Shown here piece after piece: positions 26,006-37,326 of a DNA stretch of 64,000 nucleotides. Under the pieces are notes generated by a model that saw nothing but the letters and a program-made list of their open reading frames with translations, was not told the DNA's origin and made no database searches. Position 1 is the stretch's first letter, and each line of letters begins with the position of its first letter. Location: positions 186,001-250,000 of the forward strand of contig NZ_JALLGK010000002.1 in NCBI RefSeq assembly GCF_023072595.1. Direction: 5' to 3'. Source of the stretch: Streptomyces sp. XM4193 (GTDB taxonomy: Bacteria; Actinomycetota; Actinomycetes; Streptomycetales; Streptomycetaceae). Position numbers and translations under genes: made by a program.

Positions 26006-27400
26006 TCAGGGCCGGGTCATGCGCAGGACGTCCAGTGCCTCGTCGAGCTGGGCGAGGGTCAGTTCGCCGCGCTCCACGTAGCCGCCGTCCAGGACCGCCT
26101 CGCGGATCGTGCGGCGCTCGGCGAGCGCGGCCTTGGCGACCTTGGCGGCGGCCTCGTAGCCGATGTACTTGTTCAAAGGAGTGACCACCGAGGGGGAGGA
26201 CTCGGCGTACTCCCGGGCGCGCTCCTCGTTGGCGGTGATGCCGTCCACGGTGCGGTCGGCGAGCAGGGTGGAGGCGGCGGCGAGCAGGCGCACGGACTCC
26301 AGCACGTTCCTGGCCAGCACCGGCAGCATCACGTTGAGTTCGAAGTTGCCGGCGGAGCCCGCCGCGGTGACGGTGGCGTCGTTGCCGACGACCTGTGCGG
26401 CCACCATCAGCACCGCCTCCGGGATCACCGGGTTGACCTTGCCCGGCATGATCGAGGAGCCGGGCTGGAGATCGGGCAGGTTGATCTCGGCGAGACCGGT
26501 GCGCGGTCCGGAGGCCATCCAGCGCAGATCGTTGGCGATCTTGGTGAGGCCGACCGCCACGGTCCGCAGTTGGCCGGAGGTCTCCACCAGCGCGTCGCGT
26601 GCGCCCTGCGCCTCGAAGTGGTCCCGCGCCTCGGTCAGCGGCAGGCCGCTGGCGCGCGCGACCTCGGCGATCACCGCGGCGGAGAAGCCCTCCGGGGTGT
26701 TGATCCCGGTGCCCACGGCCGTTCCCCCCAGCGGGAGTTCGGCCAGCCGCGGCAGCGCCGATTCCAGACGCTCCACGCCGTACCGCATCTGCGCCGCGTA
26801 GCCCGCGAACTCCTGGCCGAGGGTGACCGGGGTGGCGTCCATCAGATGGGTGCGTCCGGACTTCACCACCGGGGCGAACTCCTCGGCCTTGCGCTCCAGC
26901 GCCGCGGCCAGGTGCCGCAGCGCCGGGACCAGATCGGCGGTGACCGCCGCGGTGGCGGCGATGTGGATGGAGGAGGGGAAGACGTCGTTGGAGGACTGGC
27001 TGGCGTTGACGTGGTCGTTGGGGTGGACCGGGCGCCCGAGCCGTTCGCCGGCGAGGGTGGCGACGACCTCGTTCATGTTCATGTTCGAGGATGTGCCCGA
27101 GCCGGTCTGGAAGACGTCGACGGGGAAGTGCTCGTCCCAGTGGCCGTCTGCGACCTCCTCGGCGGCGGAGCCGATCGCCGCCGCCATCTCCTGGTCCAGT
27201 ACGCCGAGTCGGGCGTTGACGACGGCCGCGGCGGCCTTGATCTGGGCGAGGGCCCTGATGTGCGCGCGTTCCAGCCGCTGTCCCGAGACGGGGAAGTTCT
27301 CCACCGCGCGCTGGGTCTGCGCACGCCATTTGGCGTCGGCGGGCACCCGTACCTCGCCCATGGAGTCGTGCTCGATCCTGAAGTTGCCTTCATCGCTCAT
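26006..27400 (-). CDS. fumC: Class II fumarate hydratase FumC (iron-independent)
   Basis: This 464-residue enzyme interconverts fumarate and malate in the TCA cycle without an iron-sulfur cluster. Visible motifs are [13 protein letters not shown] (100-111), the catalytic-base region [16 protein letters not shown] with His185, and the SS-loop [11 protein letters not shown] at 314-324. The ATG lies 6 nt after TAGGGT, predicting a leaderless mRNA, and an iron-box-like palindrome covers exactly this promoter segment. The iron-sulfur class I fumarase is encoded immediately upstream on the same strand, 113 bp away. Confidence 0.96.
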   Translation of the reverse strand: MSDEGNFRIEHDSMGEVRVPADAKWRAQTQRAVENFPVSGQRLERAHIRALAQIKAAAAVVNARLGVLDQEMAAAIGSAAEEVADGHWDEHFPVDVFQTGSGTSSNMNMNEVVATLAGERLGRPVHPNDHVNASQSSNDVFPSSIHIAATAAVTADLVPALRHLAAALERKAEEFAPVVKSGRTHLMDATPVTLGQEFAGYAAQMRYGVERLESALPRLAELPLGGTAVGTGINTPEGFSAAVIAEVARASGLPLTEARDHFEAQGARDALVETSGQLRTVAVGLTKIANDLRWMASGPRTGLAEINLPDLQPGSSIMPGKVNPVIPEAVLMVAAQVVGNDATVTAAGSAGNFELNVMLPVLARNVLESVRLLAAASTLLADRTVDGITANEERAREYAESSPSVVTPLNKYIGYEAAAKVAKAALAERRTIREAVLDGGYVERGELTLAQLDEALDVLRMTRP

Positions 27401-27418
27401 AAGGCAACCCTAAGTTAA
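27400..27418 (-). promoter_or_regulatory. Iron-box-like element over the fumC promoter
   Basis: On the minus strand the 19-mer TTAACTTAGGGTTGCCTTA matches the Streptomyces DmdR/IdeR iron box TTAGGTTAGGCTCACCTAA at 13 of 19 positions. It contains the -10 TAGGGT and touches the start codon, an ideal repression position. Confidence 0.5.
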
Positions 27419-27513
27419 CCGTGCGCAAGTGGTCGGAAGCGCGCGGGAAGGGGCGAGCGGGGGCGCGGGGGTGCCGAACTCCCCGGCCGCGACCGGGGAG
27501 TTCGGCCACTGCG

Positions 27514-29232
<1,719 letters not shown>

Positions 29233-29390
29233 CGGACGACTCACTTCTCCTCTTGACCCTCACCCGGCCCTGACCCTGACCCGGCTCTGACGCGCGACCG
29301 GTGCCCGCGCGCCGCGCCGTGCTCACTGCGGTGCGGGACGGAGCTCCGGCCTCCCTCGCAGCGTAGAACGCGCGCGCCTCCGAAATCAGG

Positions 29391-29409
29391 TGAGGTAAGG
29401 CTCAGTTGC
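29391..29409. promoter_or_regulatory. Second iron-box-like element
   Basis: TGAGGTAAGGCTCAGTTGC matches the DmdR/IdeR iron box TTAGGTTAGGCTCACCTAA at 13 of 19 positions, with an almost intact core AGGTAAGGCTCA. It lies in the divergent region between the class I fumarase and the DUF1707 gene, 159 bp and 60 bp from their respective starts. Confidence 0.4.
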
Positions 29410-29468
29410 GTTCGGTGACCGGGCAACTGCCTCTGGTCGCGACCTATCGCGTCTGGCAAGCTGGCCCC

Positions 29469-30104
29469 GTGGATGAGATCTCGCTCAGCAAGCAGCCCGC
29501 CGGTTCGGCCACCGGCCCCGAGGTGCGGGTCTCCGACGCGGACCGCGACCGCGTCGCGCATCTGCTGCGCCTGGCCCTGAGCGAGGGCCGGCTCAACGGC
29601 GAGGAGTACGCCGAGCGCGTCGAGTCGGCGTACGCGGCGAAGACCGCCGGCCAGTTGGAGTCCCTCCTGGTGGATCTGCCGGTGGGGCGCAGAGCGCCCG
29701 CGCCCGGCCCGCGCCCCCTCCCGACGCGCACCACCACCAACCTCGTGGCCGTCTTCGGCGGGGCGGCCCGCAAGGGCCGCTGGCGCGCGGGCGGCCGGAT
29801 CAACGTCCTCGCCTGCTTCGGCGGCGTCGAGGTCGACCTGACCGAAGCGCTGTACGACTACCCGCGGGTGGACATCCACGTCACCGCTCTCTTCGGCGGA
29901 GTGGACATCCTCGTCCCGGAGAACGTCACCCTGCGCGGGGCGGGCCACCACGGCGTGCTCGGCGGCTTCGACGTCACGGAGCAGGAAGCGAGCGACCCGC
30001 GAGCCCCGGTGGTCGTCGTCCACGGTTTCGCGCTCTTCGCGGGCGCGGAGGCCAAGGGCCGGAAGGGCCGTCGGATCCGGGATCTACGCGCGCTTCGCGA
30101 CTGA
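29469..30104 (+). CDS. DUF1707/LiaF-like cell-wall stress protein
   Basis: This 211-residue protein has a DUF1707 (SHOCT-like) domain at about residues 18-75 (RVSDADRDRVAHLLRLALSE then GRLNGEEYAERVESAY). A C-terminal beta-helical LiaF-like domain (about 90-185) has the repeating LVAVFGGAARKG, VLACFGGVEVDL and VTALFGGVDILVP strands. LiaF-like domains occur in membrane-stress sensing, though this copy has no membrane segment. The GTG at 69 codes into VDEISLSK; no ribosome site is visible and a CAAGCT hexamer lies 6 nt upstream, so leaderless translation is possible. It is followed by the WhiB-like gene on the same strand. Confidence 0.85.
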   Translation: MDEISLSKQPAGSATGPEVRVSDADRDRVAHLLRLALSEGRLNGEEYAERVESAYAAKTAGQLESLLVDLPVGRRAPAPGPRPLPTRTTTNLVAVFGGAARKGRWRAGGRINVLACFGGVEVDLTEALYDYPRVDIHVTALFGGVDILVPENVTLRGAGHHGVLGGFDVTEQEASDPRAPVVVVHGFALFAGAEAKGRKGRRIRDLRALRD

Positions 30105-30250
30105 GCGCATAAGCGCGCGTACAGCGGGTAGAGCTGGTGCATCGCCTCCTTGCACGGCCCCCGGTGAACTTCCGTGCGCGCGGGGGCGGTTGAGGGCACC
30201 AGGTCGGACCGAACAGCTGAGACTCCATCGCCGTAGTCAGGGAGTAGACC

Positions 30251-30613
30251 GTGCTGCGATCGCCGCATCAGCACCTCCAGGCCGCTGTCGTACCCCAGCA
30301 GCGCTCCGCCGCACAGCAGCGAGCGAGCAGTCCCGACGATCCCTGGCACGCCGACGCCGCGTGCCGCAGGGACGAGGTCGGCCTCTTCTTCGCGCCCTCC
30401 AAGGAGCCCACCGCCTCCCGGCTCAGCCGCGAGCAGGCGGCCAAGCAGGTGTGCGCCGGCTGCCCGGTGCTCGCCGACTGCCGGGAGCACGCGCTGCTCC
30501 AGCCCGAGCCGTACGGCGTCTGGGGCGGCTTGACCGCCGCGGAGCGCCGTGTGGTCCTCGCCCGTCGCCGTCGCCGCGACACCACGCCGGCGGCCGGCCG
30601 GCGCATAGCCTGA
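30251..30613 (+). CDS. wblI: WhiB-like iron-sulfur regulator (probable WblI)
   Basis: This 120-residue Wbl protein has the four cluster-ligating cysteines Cys38, Cys68, Cys71 and Cys77 (AACRR, VCAGCPVLADC), the GVWGG turn at 89-93 and a basic C-terminal DNA-contact tail RRVVLARRRRRD. Wbl proteins bind a 4Fe-4S cluster and usually act with the principal sigma factor. The N-terminal 30 residues are Gln-rich and not part of the domain. The GTG has GGGAG 8 nt upstream. Identification as wblI rests on the remembered neighbourhood in S. coelicolor (between the fumarase/DUF1707 genes and glpX), not on an alignment. Confidence 0.85.
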   Translation: MLRSPHQHLQAAVVPQQRSAAQQRASSPDDPWHADAACRRDEVGLFFAPSKEPTASRLSREQAAKQVCAGCPVLADCREHALLQPEPYGVWGGLTAAERRVVLARRRRRDTTPAAGRRIA

Positions 30614-30904
30614 GCCGTGCAGCAGCGGAGCGCGGGGGAGCGGCCCGCGGCTGATCGTTGACGCTCCGGGGCTGTCGGTGGTTCGGGGCTCGGATGCCGT
30701 CCGTGGTTCGGGCGCCGTGCGTGGTTCCGGTGTCGGCCGTGGTTCGGGTGTCGTGCGTGGGCCGGGCGCGGGGCTCGGGCTTTCCGAGGCGGGCCGCCGT
30801 CGAGTCGCCCGGTCTGGTCGGCAGGGTCGGGCTGACGGGTTCGTTCGTGAGTTGCGCGTGTGGGCCTGCCCGGCGCGGGAGTTGTGATCCCGAGAAGGCG
30901 CGAA
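30614..30904. repeat. Intergenic region with 18-bp tandem repeats
   Basis: No gene is seen between the wbl stop and the glpX end. At 30703-30774 four consecutive 18-bp units occur (30703, 30721, 30739 and 30757), related to GTGGTTCGGGTGTCGTGC. A more decayed copy precedes them near 30678. They are non-coding. Confidence 0.6.
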
Positions 30905-30928
30905 GCCCGCCCCTCGTGAGGGGCGGGC
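30905..30928. terminator. Terminator between wbl and glpX
   Basis: A 10-bp perfect stem GCCCGCCCCT-CGTG-AGGGGCGGGC with a tetraloop lies between convergent genes. Confidence 0.75.
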
Positions 30929-31024
30929 CGGTCCGGGCGCGCGATCGTCTCGTACGTACCGGTTGCGCCGCTCTCCTTCGAGGTGCGGGCCCCGGGTGCG
31001 TCCGGTCCCGCAGCGGCTGTGCGC

Positions 31025-32059
31025 TCAGCGCGCCCGGTCGAAGTCCACCGCACTGTAGGCGCGCAGCTTCTCCAGCTTGTGGGTCGACTCGATCTGCCGG
31101 ATCGTGCCGGACTTCGAACGCATCACCAGCGACTGGGTGTACGCCCGCTCCGAGCGATAGTGCACGCCGCGCAGGAGATCGCCGTCCGTGATCCCGGTGG
31201 CGACGAAGAAGACGTTGTCGCCGCGCACCAGATCGTCCGTGGTGAGCACCAGGTCCAGATCGTGGCCCGCGTCGAGTGCCTTCTGCCGCTCCTCGTCGTC
31301 CTTCGGCCAGAGCTTGCCCTGGATCACGCCGCCCAGGCACTTGATGGCACAGGCCGAGATGATGCCCTCGGGCGTACCGCCCACGCCGAGCAGCAGGTCC
31401 ACGCCGGTGCCTTCGCGAACTGCCATGATCGCGCCCGCCACGTCGCCGTCGCTGATGAACTTGATCCGGGCGCCGGCCTCCCGGACCTCCTTGACGATGC
31501 CGTCGTGCCGCGGCCGGTCCAGGATGACGACGGTGACGTCCTCGGGCGCGGTGCCCTTGGCCTTGGCGACCCTGCGGACGTTCACCGAGGCGGGCGCGTT
31601 GATGTCGACGTACTCGGCCGCCTCCGGGCCGGTGACGAGCTTGTCCATGTAGAAGACCGCCGAGGGGTCGAACATCGCACCGCGTTCGGCCACCGCCAGG
31701 ACGGAGACGGCGTTGCCCATGCCCTTGGCCGTCAGCGTCGTACCGTCCACCGGGTCTACCGCCACATCGCACTCGGCGCCCGTGCCGTCACCGACCCGCT
31801 CCCCGTTGTAGAGCATCGGCGCCTCGTCCTTCTCGCCCTCGCCGATGACGACGACGCCGTTCATCGAGACGGTGGAGACGAGCGCCCGCATGGCCTTGAC
31901 CGCTGCGCCGTCGGCGCCGTTCTTGTCACCGCGGCCCACCCAGCGGCCGGAGGCCATCGCACCGGCCTCGGTGACGCGTACGAGCTCCAGCGCGAGGTTG
32001 CGGTCCGGAGCCTCGGGACTCACCTCTAGCTGGGACGGAAGGTGGTGGTTCTCGGTCAT
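31025..32059 (-). CDS. glpX: GlpX, class II fructose-1,6-bisphosphatase
   Basis: This 344-residue gluconeogenic phosphatase hydrolyses fructose 1,6-bisphosphate in the cytoplasm. It carries the class II metal-site motifs [11 protein letters not shown] (72-82) and DPVDGTT (102-108), plus [20 protein letters not shown]. The length is normal for actinobacterial GlpX, generally the only FBPase in these genomes. It is divergent from the DUF4245 gene and convergent with the wbl gene. The ATG is preceded by AGGTGTCTCCAG, a moderate ribosome site. Confidence 0.96.
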   Translation of the reverse strand: MTENHHLPSQLEVSPEAPDRNLALELVRVTEAGAMASGRWVGRGDKNGADGAAVKAMRALVSTVSMNGVVVIGEGEKDEAPMLYNGERVGDGTGAECDVAVDPVDGTTLTAKGMGNAVSVLAVAERGAMFDPSAVFYMDKLVTGPEAAEYVDINAPASVNVRRVAKAKGTAPEDVTVVILDRPRHDGIVKEVREAGARIKFISDGDVAGAIMAVREGTGVDLLLGVGGTPEGIISACAIKCLGGVIQGKLWPKDDEERQKALDAGHDLDLVLTTDDLVRGDNVFFVATGITDGDLLRGVHYRSERAYTQSLVMRSKSGTIRQIESTHKLEKLRAYSAVDFDRAR

Positions 32060-32239
32060 CTGGAGACACCTTTCTGCACGTCCGCTGGGAGCCGCGGCAC
32101 GGACAGTTGAGGGTTGAGGGTGCTTCCGACCTTATCGGCACGTCGACAAAGTGAGCAGTGGACCCCTCGGATGAGCGGCCGCGGCGGACCTCCGGCCCCC
32201 ATGTACGAGGCGTCGGGAGCGGTGGGCGATGATGGGGCC

Positions 32240-33139
32240 GTGGGAGAGCAGCGCGACAGCACCGACGAAACCGGTACGACCCGTACGGCCGGCGAGGACG
32301 GCACGCCCGAGTCCGCGGCCGACGCCCGGGCGGCGAACGGGCCGGCAGACGGTGGCGACGACGGATCCGCTCCGGACACCGGCTCGACCGCGGCCGCCGA
32401 GGCGGCTGCGGCTCCGGAGCAGGTCGAAGCCGGGCGCGAGCAGTCCGGTTCCGTGCAGTCCGGTACCGACCAGGTCGAGGCCGGGCCCGTGCAGTCCGGG
32501 TCCGATGAGCCGGACGAGCAGCCGACCGCGGGCGTCGACGGTGCCGCGAAGTCGGAGAAGAAGGGCCTGAAGTCCGTACGCGACATGGTGCTGTCGATGG
32601 CCGTCATCGGCCTCGGCGCGCTCCTGCTCTACTCCACGCTGCCCAACGACGAGAGCCAGGACCCGGTCTACGAGATCACCTACGAGGCCGAGCTCGCCAC
32701 CGCGGGCCGCGCGGCACCGTACGAGCTGCTCTCGCCCGAGGGGCTCGGCGACAAGTGGCGTGCCACCTCGGTCAGTTACAAGGCCAACAGCGATCACGGT
32801 TCGGTCTGGCACCTGGGGTTCATGAACCCCTCCGACGAGTACGCGGCCGTCGAGCAGGGCAACGGCGACGAGCGGAAGTTCGTGCACGAGGTCACCCAGG
32901 GCGCGAGCGAGACGGAGACGACGGAGACCGTCAACGGCGAGGAGTGGGTGCGCTACACGGGGGAGAAGTACAACGCCCTGGTGCTCAAGCGCGACGCCGA
33001 CGCCTCGGACCGCGGGAACTCCTCCGGCGGTTCGCAGCAGGACGGCGAGGTCACCACGGTCGTGACCGGCACCGCTTCGTACGCCTCGCTGAAGAAGCTG
33101 GCCGCCTCGCTGGAGCCTCCGCAGACCGCCGGCAACTGA
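32240..33139 (+). CDS. DUF4245 membrane-anchored protein
   Basis: This protein of about 299 residues has a long acidic, disordered N-terminus (about 1-110, with repeated VEAG/QSG elements), one membrane helix (DMVLSMAVIGLGALLLYSTL, about 120-140) and an extracytoplasmic DUF4245 domain to the C-terminus. DUF4245 has no assigned function and is typical of actinobacteria. The start is uncertain: the GTG at 32240 lies 6 nt after GATGAT, as in other leaderless genes here, while in-frame ATGs lie at 32201 and 32171. It is divergent from glpX. Confidence 0.8.
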   Translation: MGEQRDSTDETGTTRTAGEDGTPESAADARAANGPADGGDDGSAPDTGSTAAAEAAAAPEQVEAGREQSGSVQSGTDQVEAGPVQSGSDEPDEQPTAGVDGAAKSEKKGLKSVRDMVLSMAVIGLGALLLYSTLPNDESQDPVYEITYEAELATAGRAAPYELLSPEGLGDKWRATSVSYKANSDHGSVWHLGFMNPSDEYAAVEQGNGDERKFVHEVTQGASETETTETVNGEEWVRYTGEKYNALVLKRDADASDRGNSSGGSQQDGEVTTVVTGTASYASLKKLAASLEPPQTAGN

Positions 33140-33424
33140 TCCGCCGACCCAGCCCCCTCCCGCGGCGACCGTGCCGGTCGGCCCACCGCCGGTCGGCCCG
33201 ACACCGTCCGTGCGGGGGCGTGCGGGCCGTGCGGGGTCGTGCCGGGCAGCGCGGGCTGTTCGGGCCCGGCGGACGGGCCCGGCGGACGGGCCGATGGCTC
33301 GGTGAGCGCCGGTGCCGGGCTCGTGGCTTCCGCCCGCTCCCGCCCCGCCCCGCTCCCGCTCCGCCCCGGCCGTACCGGGGCCCGTCCGCCGGGTGGTGCC
33401 CGGCCCGCGCCGCCGCTCCCGACC

Positions 33425-34018
33425 TCAGACGGTGGTGACCGCTTCCGCGGCTGCCAGCCTCGGGGCGCGCGGGCGGAACGCGTCCTCGCCGGGCAGGCCG
33501 ATGTTGACCACCAGCAGCGTGCGCTGCTTGCCGTCGCCGAAGAACTCCTTGTCCACGGCGTCCGCGTCGAGTCCGGTCATCGGGCCCGCAGCCAGGCCGG
33601 CGGCCCGTACGCCGAGCAGGAAGTAGCCCGCCTGGAGCGCCGCGTTGAACCGTCCGTGCTGCTCGCGGGTCTCGAGCTCGGCGAAGAGTGAGTCCTTGAG
33701 TCCCGGAACGGCCGGGAAGAGCTCCGGCAGCCGCTCGTGGAAGTCCAGGTCGGTCGAGAGGATCGCGGTCAGCGGCGCGGTGCGGGTCTTCTGCTTGTTG
33801 CCCTCGGACATGTGCTGGACCAGGCGCTCGCGGGCCTCGGGGGTGCGCACCAGGGTGAGCCGGAGCGGGGAGAGGTTGAACGCGGTGGGCGCCAGCTTGA
33901 TCAGGTCGTACACGGCGTGGATCTGCTCGTCGCTGACCGGGGTGTCGGCGAAGGTCTGCGCGGTGTGGGCCTCGCGGAAAAGCAGGTTCTGCGCGGCGTC
34001 GTCGAGAGCAAGAGCCAT
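33425..34018 (-). CDS. Nitroreductase family FMN oxidoreductase (RutE-like)
   Basis: This 197-residue flavoprotein opens with ALDDAAQNLLFREAHTAQTF and has the LAPTAFNLSPLRLTLVR FMN-binding segment and GFDADAV-like (GLDADAVDKEFF) region characteristic of malonic semialdehyde reductase RutE and HadB-type nitroreductases. It would use NAD(P)H to reduce aldehydes or quinones/nitro compounds. The ATG at 34018 has GGGA 9 nt upstream; an ATG at 34030 lacks one. A perfect GTAGTTC-N6-GAACTAC palindrome lies just upstream, suggesting tight repression by a MarR- or HxlR-type regulator encoded elsewhere. Confidence 0.88.
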   Translation of the reverse strand: MALALDDAAQNLLFREAHTAQTFADTPVSDEQIHAVYDLIKLAPTAFNLSPLRLTLVRTPEARERLVQHMSEGNKQKTRTAPLTAILSTDLDFHERLPELFPAVPGLKDSLFAELETREQHGRFNAALQAGYFLLGVRAAGLAAGPMTGLDADAVDKEFFGDGKQRTLLVVNIGLPGEDAFRPRAPRLAAAEAVTTV

Positions 34019-34034
34019 CGGTCGTCCCATCCAA

Positions 34035-34054
34035 GTAGTTCGGAATTGAACTAC
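34035..34054. promoter_or_regulatory. 20-bp palindromic operator before the nitroreductase
   Basis: GTAGTTC and GAACTAC flank a 6-nt spacer GGAATT, perfectly symmetric in the arms and 16 bp from the start codon. AGTTC-N-GAACT palindromes of this kind are typical MarR/HxlR operators controlling redox enzymes. Confidence 0.6.
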
Positions 34055-34229
34055 CAGCCTACGGAAGATCCACGAGCTCGGCTCGCGCTCCCGCCGTGTG
34101 ATGCGCCACAGCGTCTGCGGGACCGCCCGACGTGCCCCGGGCCACCGCCGCGCGCGCGGGCACACCGCCGAGCGCCGACTGGCCACGGGCAGCGTCTCGC
34201 CGCCCGGCGCGGAGCCGGCCCGCTCGGGG

Positions 34230-34544
34230 CTACGCGTCGCCCTGCTCTCCGCCCGCTCTCGCCGCTCTCTCGGGCTCTGCGGCCCCTTCGGCGGCCTCGG
34301 GCTCGGCGAGCGCCGCGTCCAGACGTGCCCGCGCGCCGGCGAGGAACTCCCGGCAGACGCCGGCGAGTTGCTCACCGCGCTCCCACAGCGCCAGGGACTC
34401 CTCCAGCGTCGCCCCGCCGGCCTCCAGCCGCCGCACGACCTCGACCAGCTCGTCCCGCGCCTGCTCGTAGCTGAGCGCCGGCTCCTCGGCCGACTCCGGT
34501 CCATCCGCCGCAGCGGCGGGCCCCGTGGGCTCCGTCTCCGTCAT
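34230..34544 (-). CDS. xseB: Exodeoxyribonuclease VII small subunit
   Basis: This 104-residue protein has the XseB coiled-coil signature at residues 24-75 ([20 protein letters not shown] then [20 protein letters not shown]). Acidic, Ala-rich, low-complexity tails flank it on both sides, making it longer than the usual 70-80 residues. It forms the exonuclease VII complex with XseA, which degrades single-stranded DNA bidirectionally. It lies downstream of xseA on the same strand with a gap of about 110 bp. Confidence 0.95.
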   Translation of the reverse strand: MTETEPTGPAAAADGPESAEEPALSYEQARDELVEVVRRLEAGGATLEESLALWERGEQLAGVCREFLAGARARLDAALAEPEAAEGAAEPERAARAGGEQGDA

Positions 34545-34658
34545 GTCTCCACCCTAGATCTCGCCAGAACTCTCTCCGGACCCACCGCGACCGCTCCTTC
34601 CCGCGACCGCCGCACCCTCACGGCGACCTCCGGCGACCGTGACCACCGCGGGGCCTGC

Positions 34659-35867
34659 TCACTCCCGGACCGTCACCCTGAACTCGCCCTCGGCGACCCG
34701 GGCGCGCAACTGCTCGCCGGGTGCCACTTCGCTGCTCGCGCGCACCGCCTCGCCGCTCCCGCGCTGCAGCACCGCGTAACCCCTGCGCAGCGTCGCCGCG
34801 GGTGAGAGCGCCACAACCCTGGCCCTGGTGTGCTCCAGATCGGCCTCCGCCCGGTCCAGCGCATGGCCGAAGGTGCGACGGGCGCGGCCGGCCAGCTCCG
34901 CCACCTCGTCCTCTCTGCTCTCCAGCAAGCGGTGCGGATACGTCATGGAAGGTCTGCTCATCCAGTCCGAGAGCCCGCGCTCCTGCTGTGCCAGATAACC
35001 CGTCACACAGCGCTGAGCGCGTCCGCGCAACTGCGCCACCCGCTCGTGCTCCTCGCCGACGTCGGGAACCACGTCCTTGGCGGCGTGGGTCGGAGTGCGC
35101 GACCGCAGATCGGCGACCAGATCGAGCAGCGGATTGTCCGGCTCGTGGCCGATCGCGGAGACCACCGGCGTACGGCAGGCGGCCACCGCCCGCACCAACT
35201 CCTCGTCGGAGAACGGCAGCAGATCCTCCACGCTGCCGCCGCCGCGCGCGACCACGATCACATCCACCTCGCGGTCGGCGTCCAACTCCCGGACCGCCGC
35301 CACCACCTGCGGCACCGCCCGCACCCCCTGGACGGCGACGTTGCGCACGGTGAACCGGACCGCCGGCCAGCGATGCCGCGCCGTCTCCAGCACATCCCGC
35401 TCGGCTGCCGAGGCCCGGCCGGTCACCAGCCCCACCCGGCGCGGCAGAAACGGCAGCGGGCGCTTGTGGTGCGCCTCGAAGAGGCCCTCGGCGGTGAGCC
35501 TGCGCTTCAACTGCTCCAGGCGCACCAGCAGTTCGCCCATGCCGACCGGGCGTATCTCCGCCGCCCTCAGCGACAGCTGACCGCGCGCGGCGTACCAGGA
35601 GGGCTTGCCGTGCACCACGATCCGCGCGCCCTCGCTCACCACGTCCGCCACCTGGTCGAAGACCTGGCGGTAGCACGTCACGGTGAGCGAGATCTCGTGC
35701 GAGGGGTCGCGCAGGGTCATGAACACCACGCCCGCACCCGGCCGCCGGCTGAGCTGGGCGATCTGCCCCTCGACCCACACCGGGCCGAGTCGGTCGATCC
35801 AGCCGCCGATCAGCCGCGACACCTCGCCGACCGGAATCGGCGATTCGGGAGACGTCTGCATTGCCAT
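34659..35867 (-). CDS. xseA: Exodeoxyribonuclease VII large subunit
   Basis: This 402-residue subunit has an N-terminal OB fold (about 10-110, [20 protein letters not shown] and FMTLRD) and a catalytic domain with [39 protein letters not shown] (the GGGS motif) and [14 protein letters not shown] helical region and a short C-terminal domain with RGYAVLQR follow. An acidic patch from the GHE motif is expected at the active site. The ATG at 35867 lies 7 nt after TAGCCT on the minus strand, so it may be leaderless. It is divergent from ispH. Confidence 0.96.
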   Translation of the reverse strand: MAMQTSPESPIPVGEVSRLIGGWIDRLGPVWVEGQIAQLSRRPGAGVVFMTLRDPSHEISLTVTCYRQVFDQVADVVSEGARIVVHGKPSWYAARGQLSLRAAEIRPVGMGELLVRLEQLKRRLTAEGLFEAHHKRPLPFLPRRVGLVTGRASAAERDVLETARHRWPAVRFTVRNVAVQGVRAVPQVVAAVRELDADREVDVIVVARGGGSVEDLLPFSDEELVRAVAACRTPVVSAIGHEPDNPLLDLVADLRSRTPTHAAKDVVPDVGEEHERVAQLRGRAQRCVTGYLAQQERGLSDWMSRPSMTYPHRLLESREDEVAELAGRARRTFGHALDRAEADLEHTRARVVALSPAATLRRGYAVLQRGSGEAVRASSEVAPGEQLRARVAEGEFRVTVRE

Positions 35868-36111
35868 GACCGCGAGGCTAACCGCCCCCACTGACAATCC
35901 CCTCGGCCGTCCCGTCCGCGCACGAGCCCGCAGCCCCCGCGGCCGCCCTCCGCAGCCGTCCCCGCGACCAGCCCGTACGGCCCGTACGAGGCACCCGTGC
36001 TCGTGCGCCCGGACGGAGCGTCCGGGCCCGGCGGACGCGCGCCCTCCGCACGCCGTCCCGCCGATCAAGTGCGCCCTCCGACACGACGCCGATGAGCTTT
36101 ACGATGGGCGC

Positions 36112-37212
36112 ATGACTTCTGCGTCCCGCCCGTCGACCGCCGCCACCGACAGTGCAGACCTCGCGCCCGAGCGCACCGCACGCGAGGAGAGCGCCCCCGC
36201 AGAGACCGTGCACGGGGAGAGCAGGTCCGGCGAGGGCAGAAGAGTCCTCCTCGCCGCTCCGCGCGGCTACTGCGCCGGCGTCGACCGCGCGGTCATAGCC
36301 GTGGAGCAGGCCCTGGAGCAGTACGGCGCGCCCATCTACGTCCGCCACGAGATCGTCCACAACAAGTACGTCGTGGAGACCCTCCGCAAGAAGGGGGCCA
36401 TCTTCGTCGAGGAGACCGCCGAGGTGCCGCCCGGCGAGATCGTGATCTTCTCCGCCCACGGTGTCGCTCCGGTCGTCCACGACGAGGCGAAGCGGGGGCA
36501 GTTGGCCACCATCGACGCGACCTGCCCGCTGGTCACCAAGGTCCACAAGGAAGCGGTCCGGTTCGCCAAGGACGACTACGACATCCTTCTGATCGGCCAC
36601 GAGGGCCACGAGGAGGTCATCGGCACCAGCGGCGAGGCGCCCGAGCACATCACCCTCGTCGACGGCCCCAAGGACGTCGCGAGTGTCGAGGTCAAGGACC
36701 CCTCCAAGGTCGTGTGGCTCTCCCAGACCACGCTGTCGGTGGACGAGACGATGGAGACCGTCGATGCGCTGAAGGAGAAGTTCCCCCAGCTCATCTCGCC
36801 CCCCAGCGACGACATCTGCTACGCCACCCAGAACCGCCAGACCGCCATCAAGCAGGTCGCGGCCGAGTCCGACCTGGTGCTGATCGTCGGCTCAAAGAAC
36901 TCCTCCAACTCCGTGCGCCTGGTCGAGACCGCCCTGGTTCACGGCGCCAAGGCCGGCCACCTCGTCGACAACGCGAGCGAGCTGGACGAGGCCTGGCTGG
37001 AGGGAGTCACCACGGTCGGCCTCTCCTCCGGCGCCTCGGTCCCCGACGTGCTGGTGGAGGGCGTCATCCAGTGGCTGGCCGAGCGCGGCTGGTCGGATGT
37101 GGAGGTGGTGCAGCCGGTGGAGGAGCACATCCAGTTCTCGCTGCCCAAGGAGCTGCGCCGCGATCTGCGTGCGGAGGCGAAGGCCGCCGTCGCGGACTCC
37201 ACCGGATCCTGA
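36112..37212 (+). CDS. ispH: IspH, 4-hydroxy-3-methylbut-2-enyl diphosphate reductase
   Basis: This 366-residue 4Fe-4S enzyme performs the last step of the MEP isoprenoid pathway, giving IPP and DMAPP. Cluster cysteines are Cys54 ([10 protein letters not shown]), Cys138 ([11 protein letters not shown]) and Cys236 ([11 protein letters not shown]), and the substrate-binding SKNSSNS motif is at 261-267. The first 42 residues are a disordered extension beyond the usual start. TACGAT (36100-36105) ends 6 nt before the ATG and no ribosome site is visible, so the mRNA is probably leaderless. It supplies precursors to the prenyl synthase at 5586. Confidence 0.97.
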   Translation: MTSASRPSTAATDSADLAPERTAREESAPAETVHGESRSGEGRRVLLAAPRGYCAGVDRAVIAVEQALEQYGAPIYVRHEIVHNKYVVETLRKKGAIFVEETAEVPPGEIVIFSAHGVAPVVHDEAKRGQLATIDATCPLVTKVHKEAVRFAKDDYDILLIGHEGHEEVIGTSGEAPEHITLVDGPKDVASVEVKDPSKVVWLSQTTLSVDETMETVDALKEKFPQLISPPSDDICYATQNRQTAIKQVAAESDLVLIVGSKNSSNSVRLVETALVHGAKAGHLVDNASELDEAWLEGVTTVGLSSGASVPDVLVEGVIQWLAERGWSDVEVVQPVEEHIQFSLPKELRRDLRAEAKAAVADSTGS

Positions 37213-37245
37213 CTCCGGCGGCGGACTCCACCAGGCCCTGACCCG

Positions 37246-37280
37246 GCGGCCCGCGCGCACCGCTTGGGTGCCCGGGCCGC
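37246..37280 (+). terminator. Terminator after ispH
   Basis: GCGGCCCG (37246-37253) pairs with CGGGCCGC (37273-37280). An inner GCACC/GGTGC stem extends the hairpin. It lies between convergent genes. Confidence 0.6.
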
Positions 37281-37326
37281 ACCCTCGGCGCGGCCCGGCG
37301 GGAGCCGGCGTCCGGTATTCCGTGCG

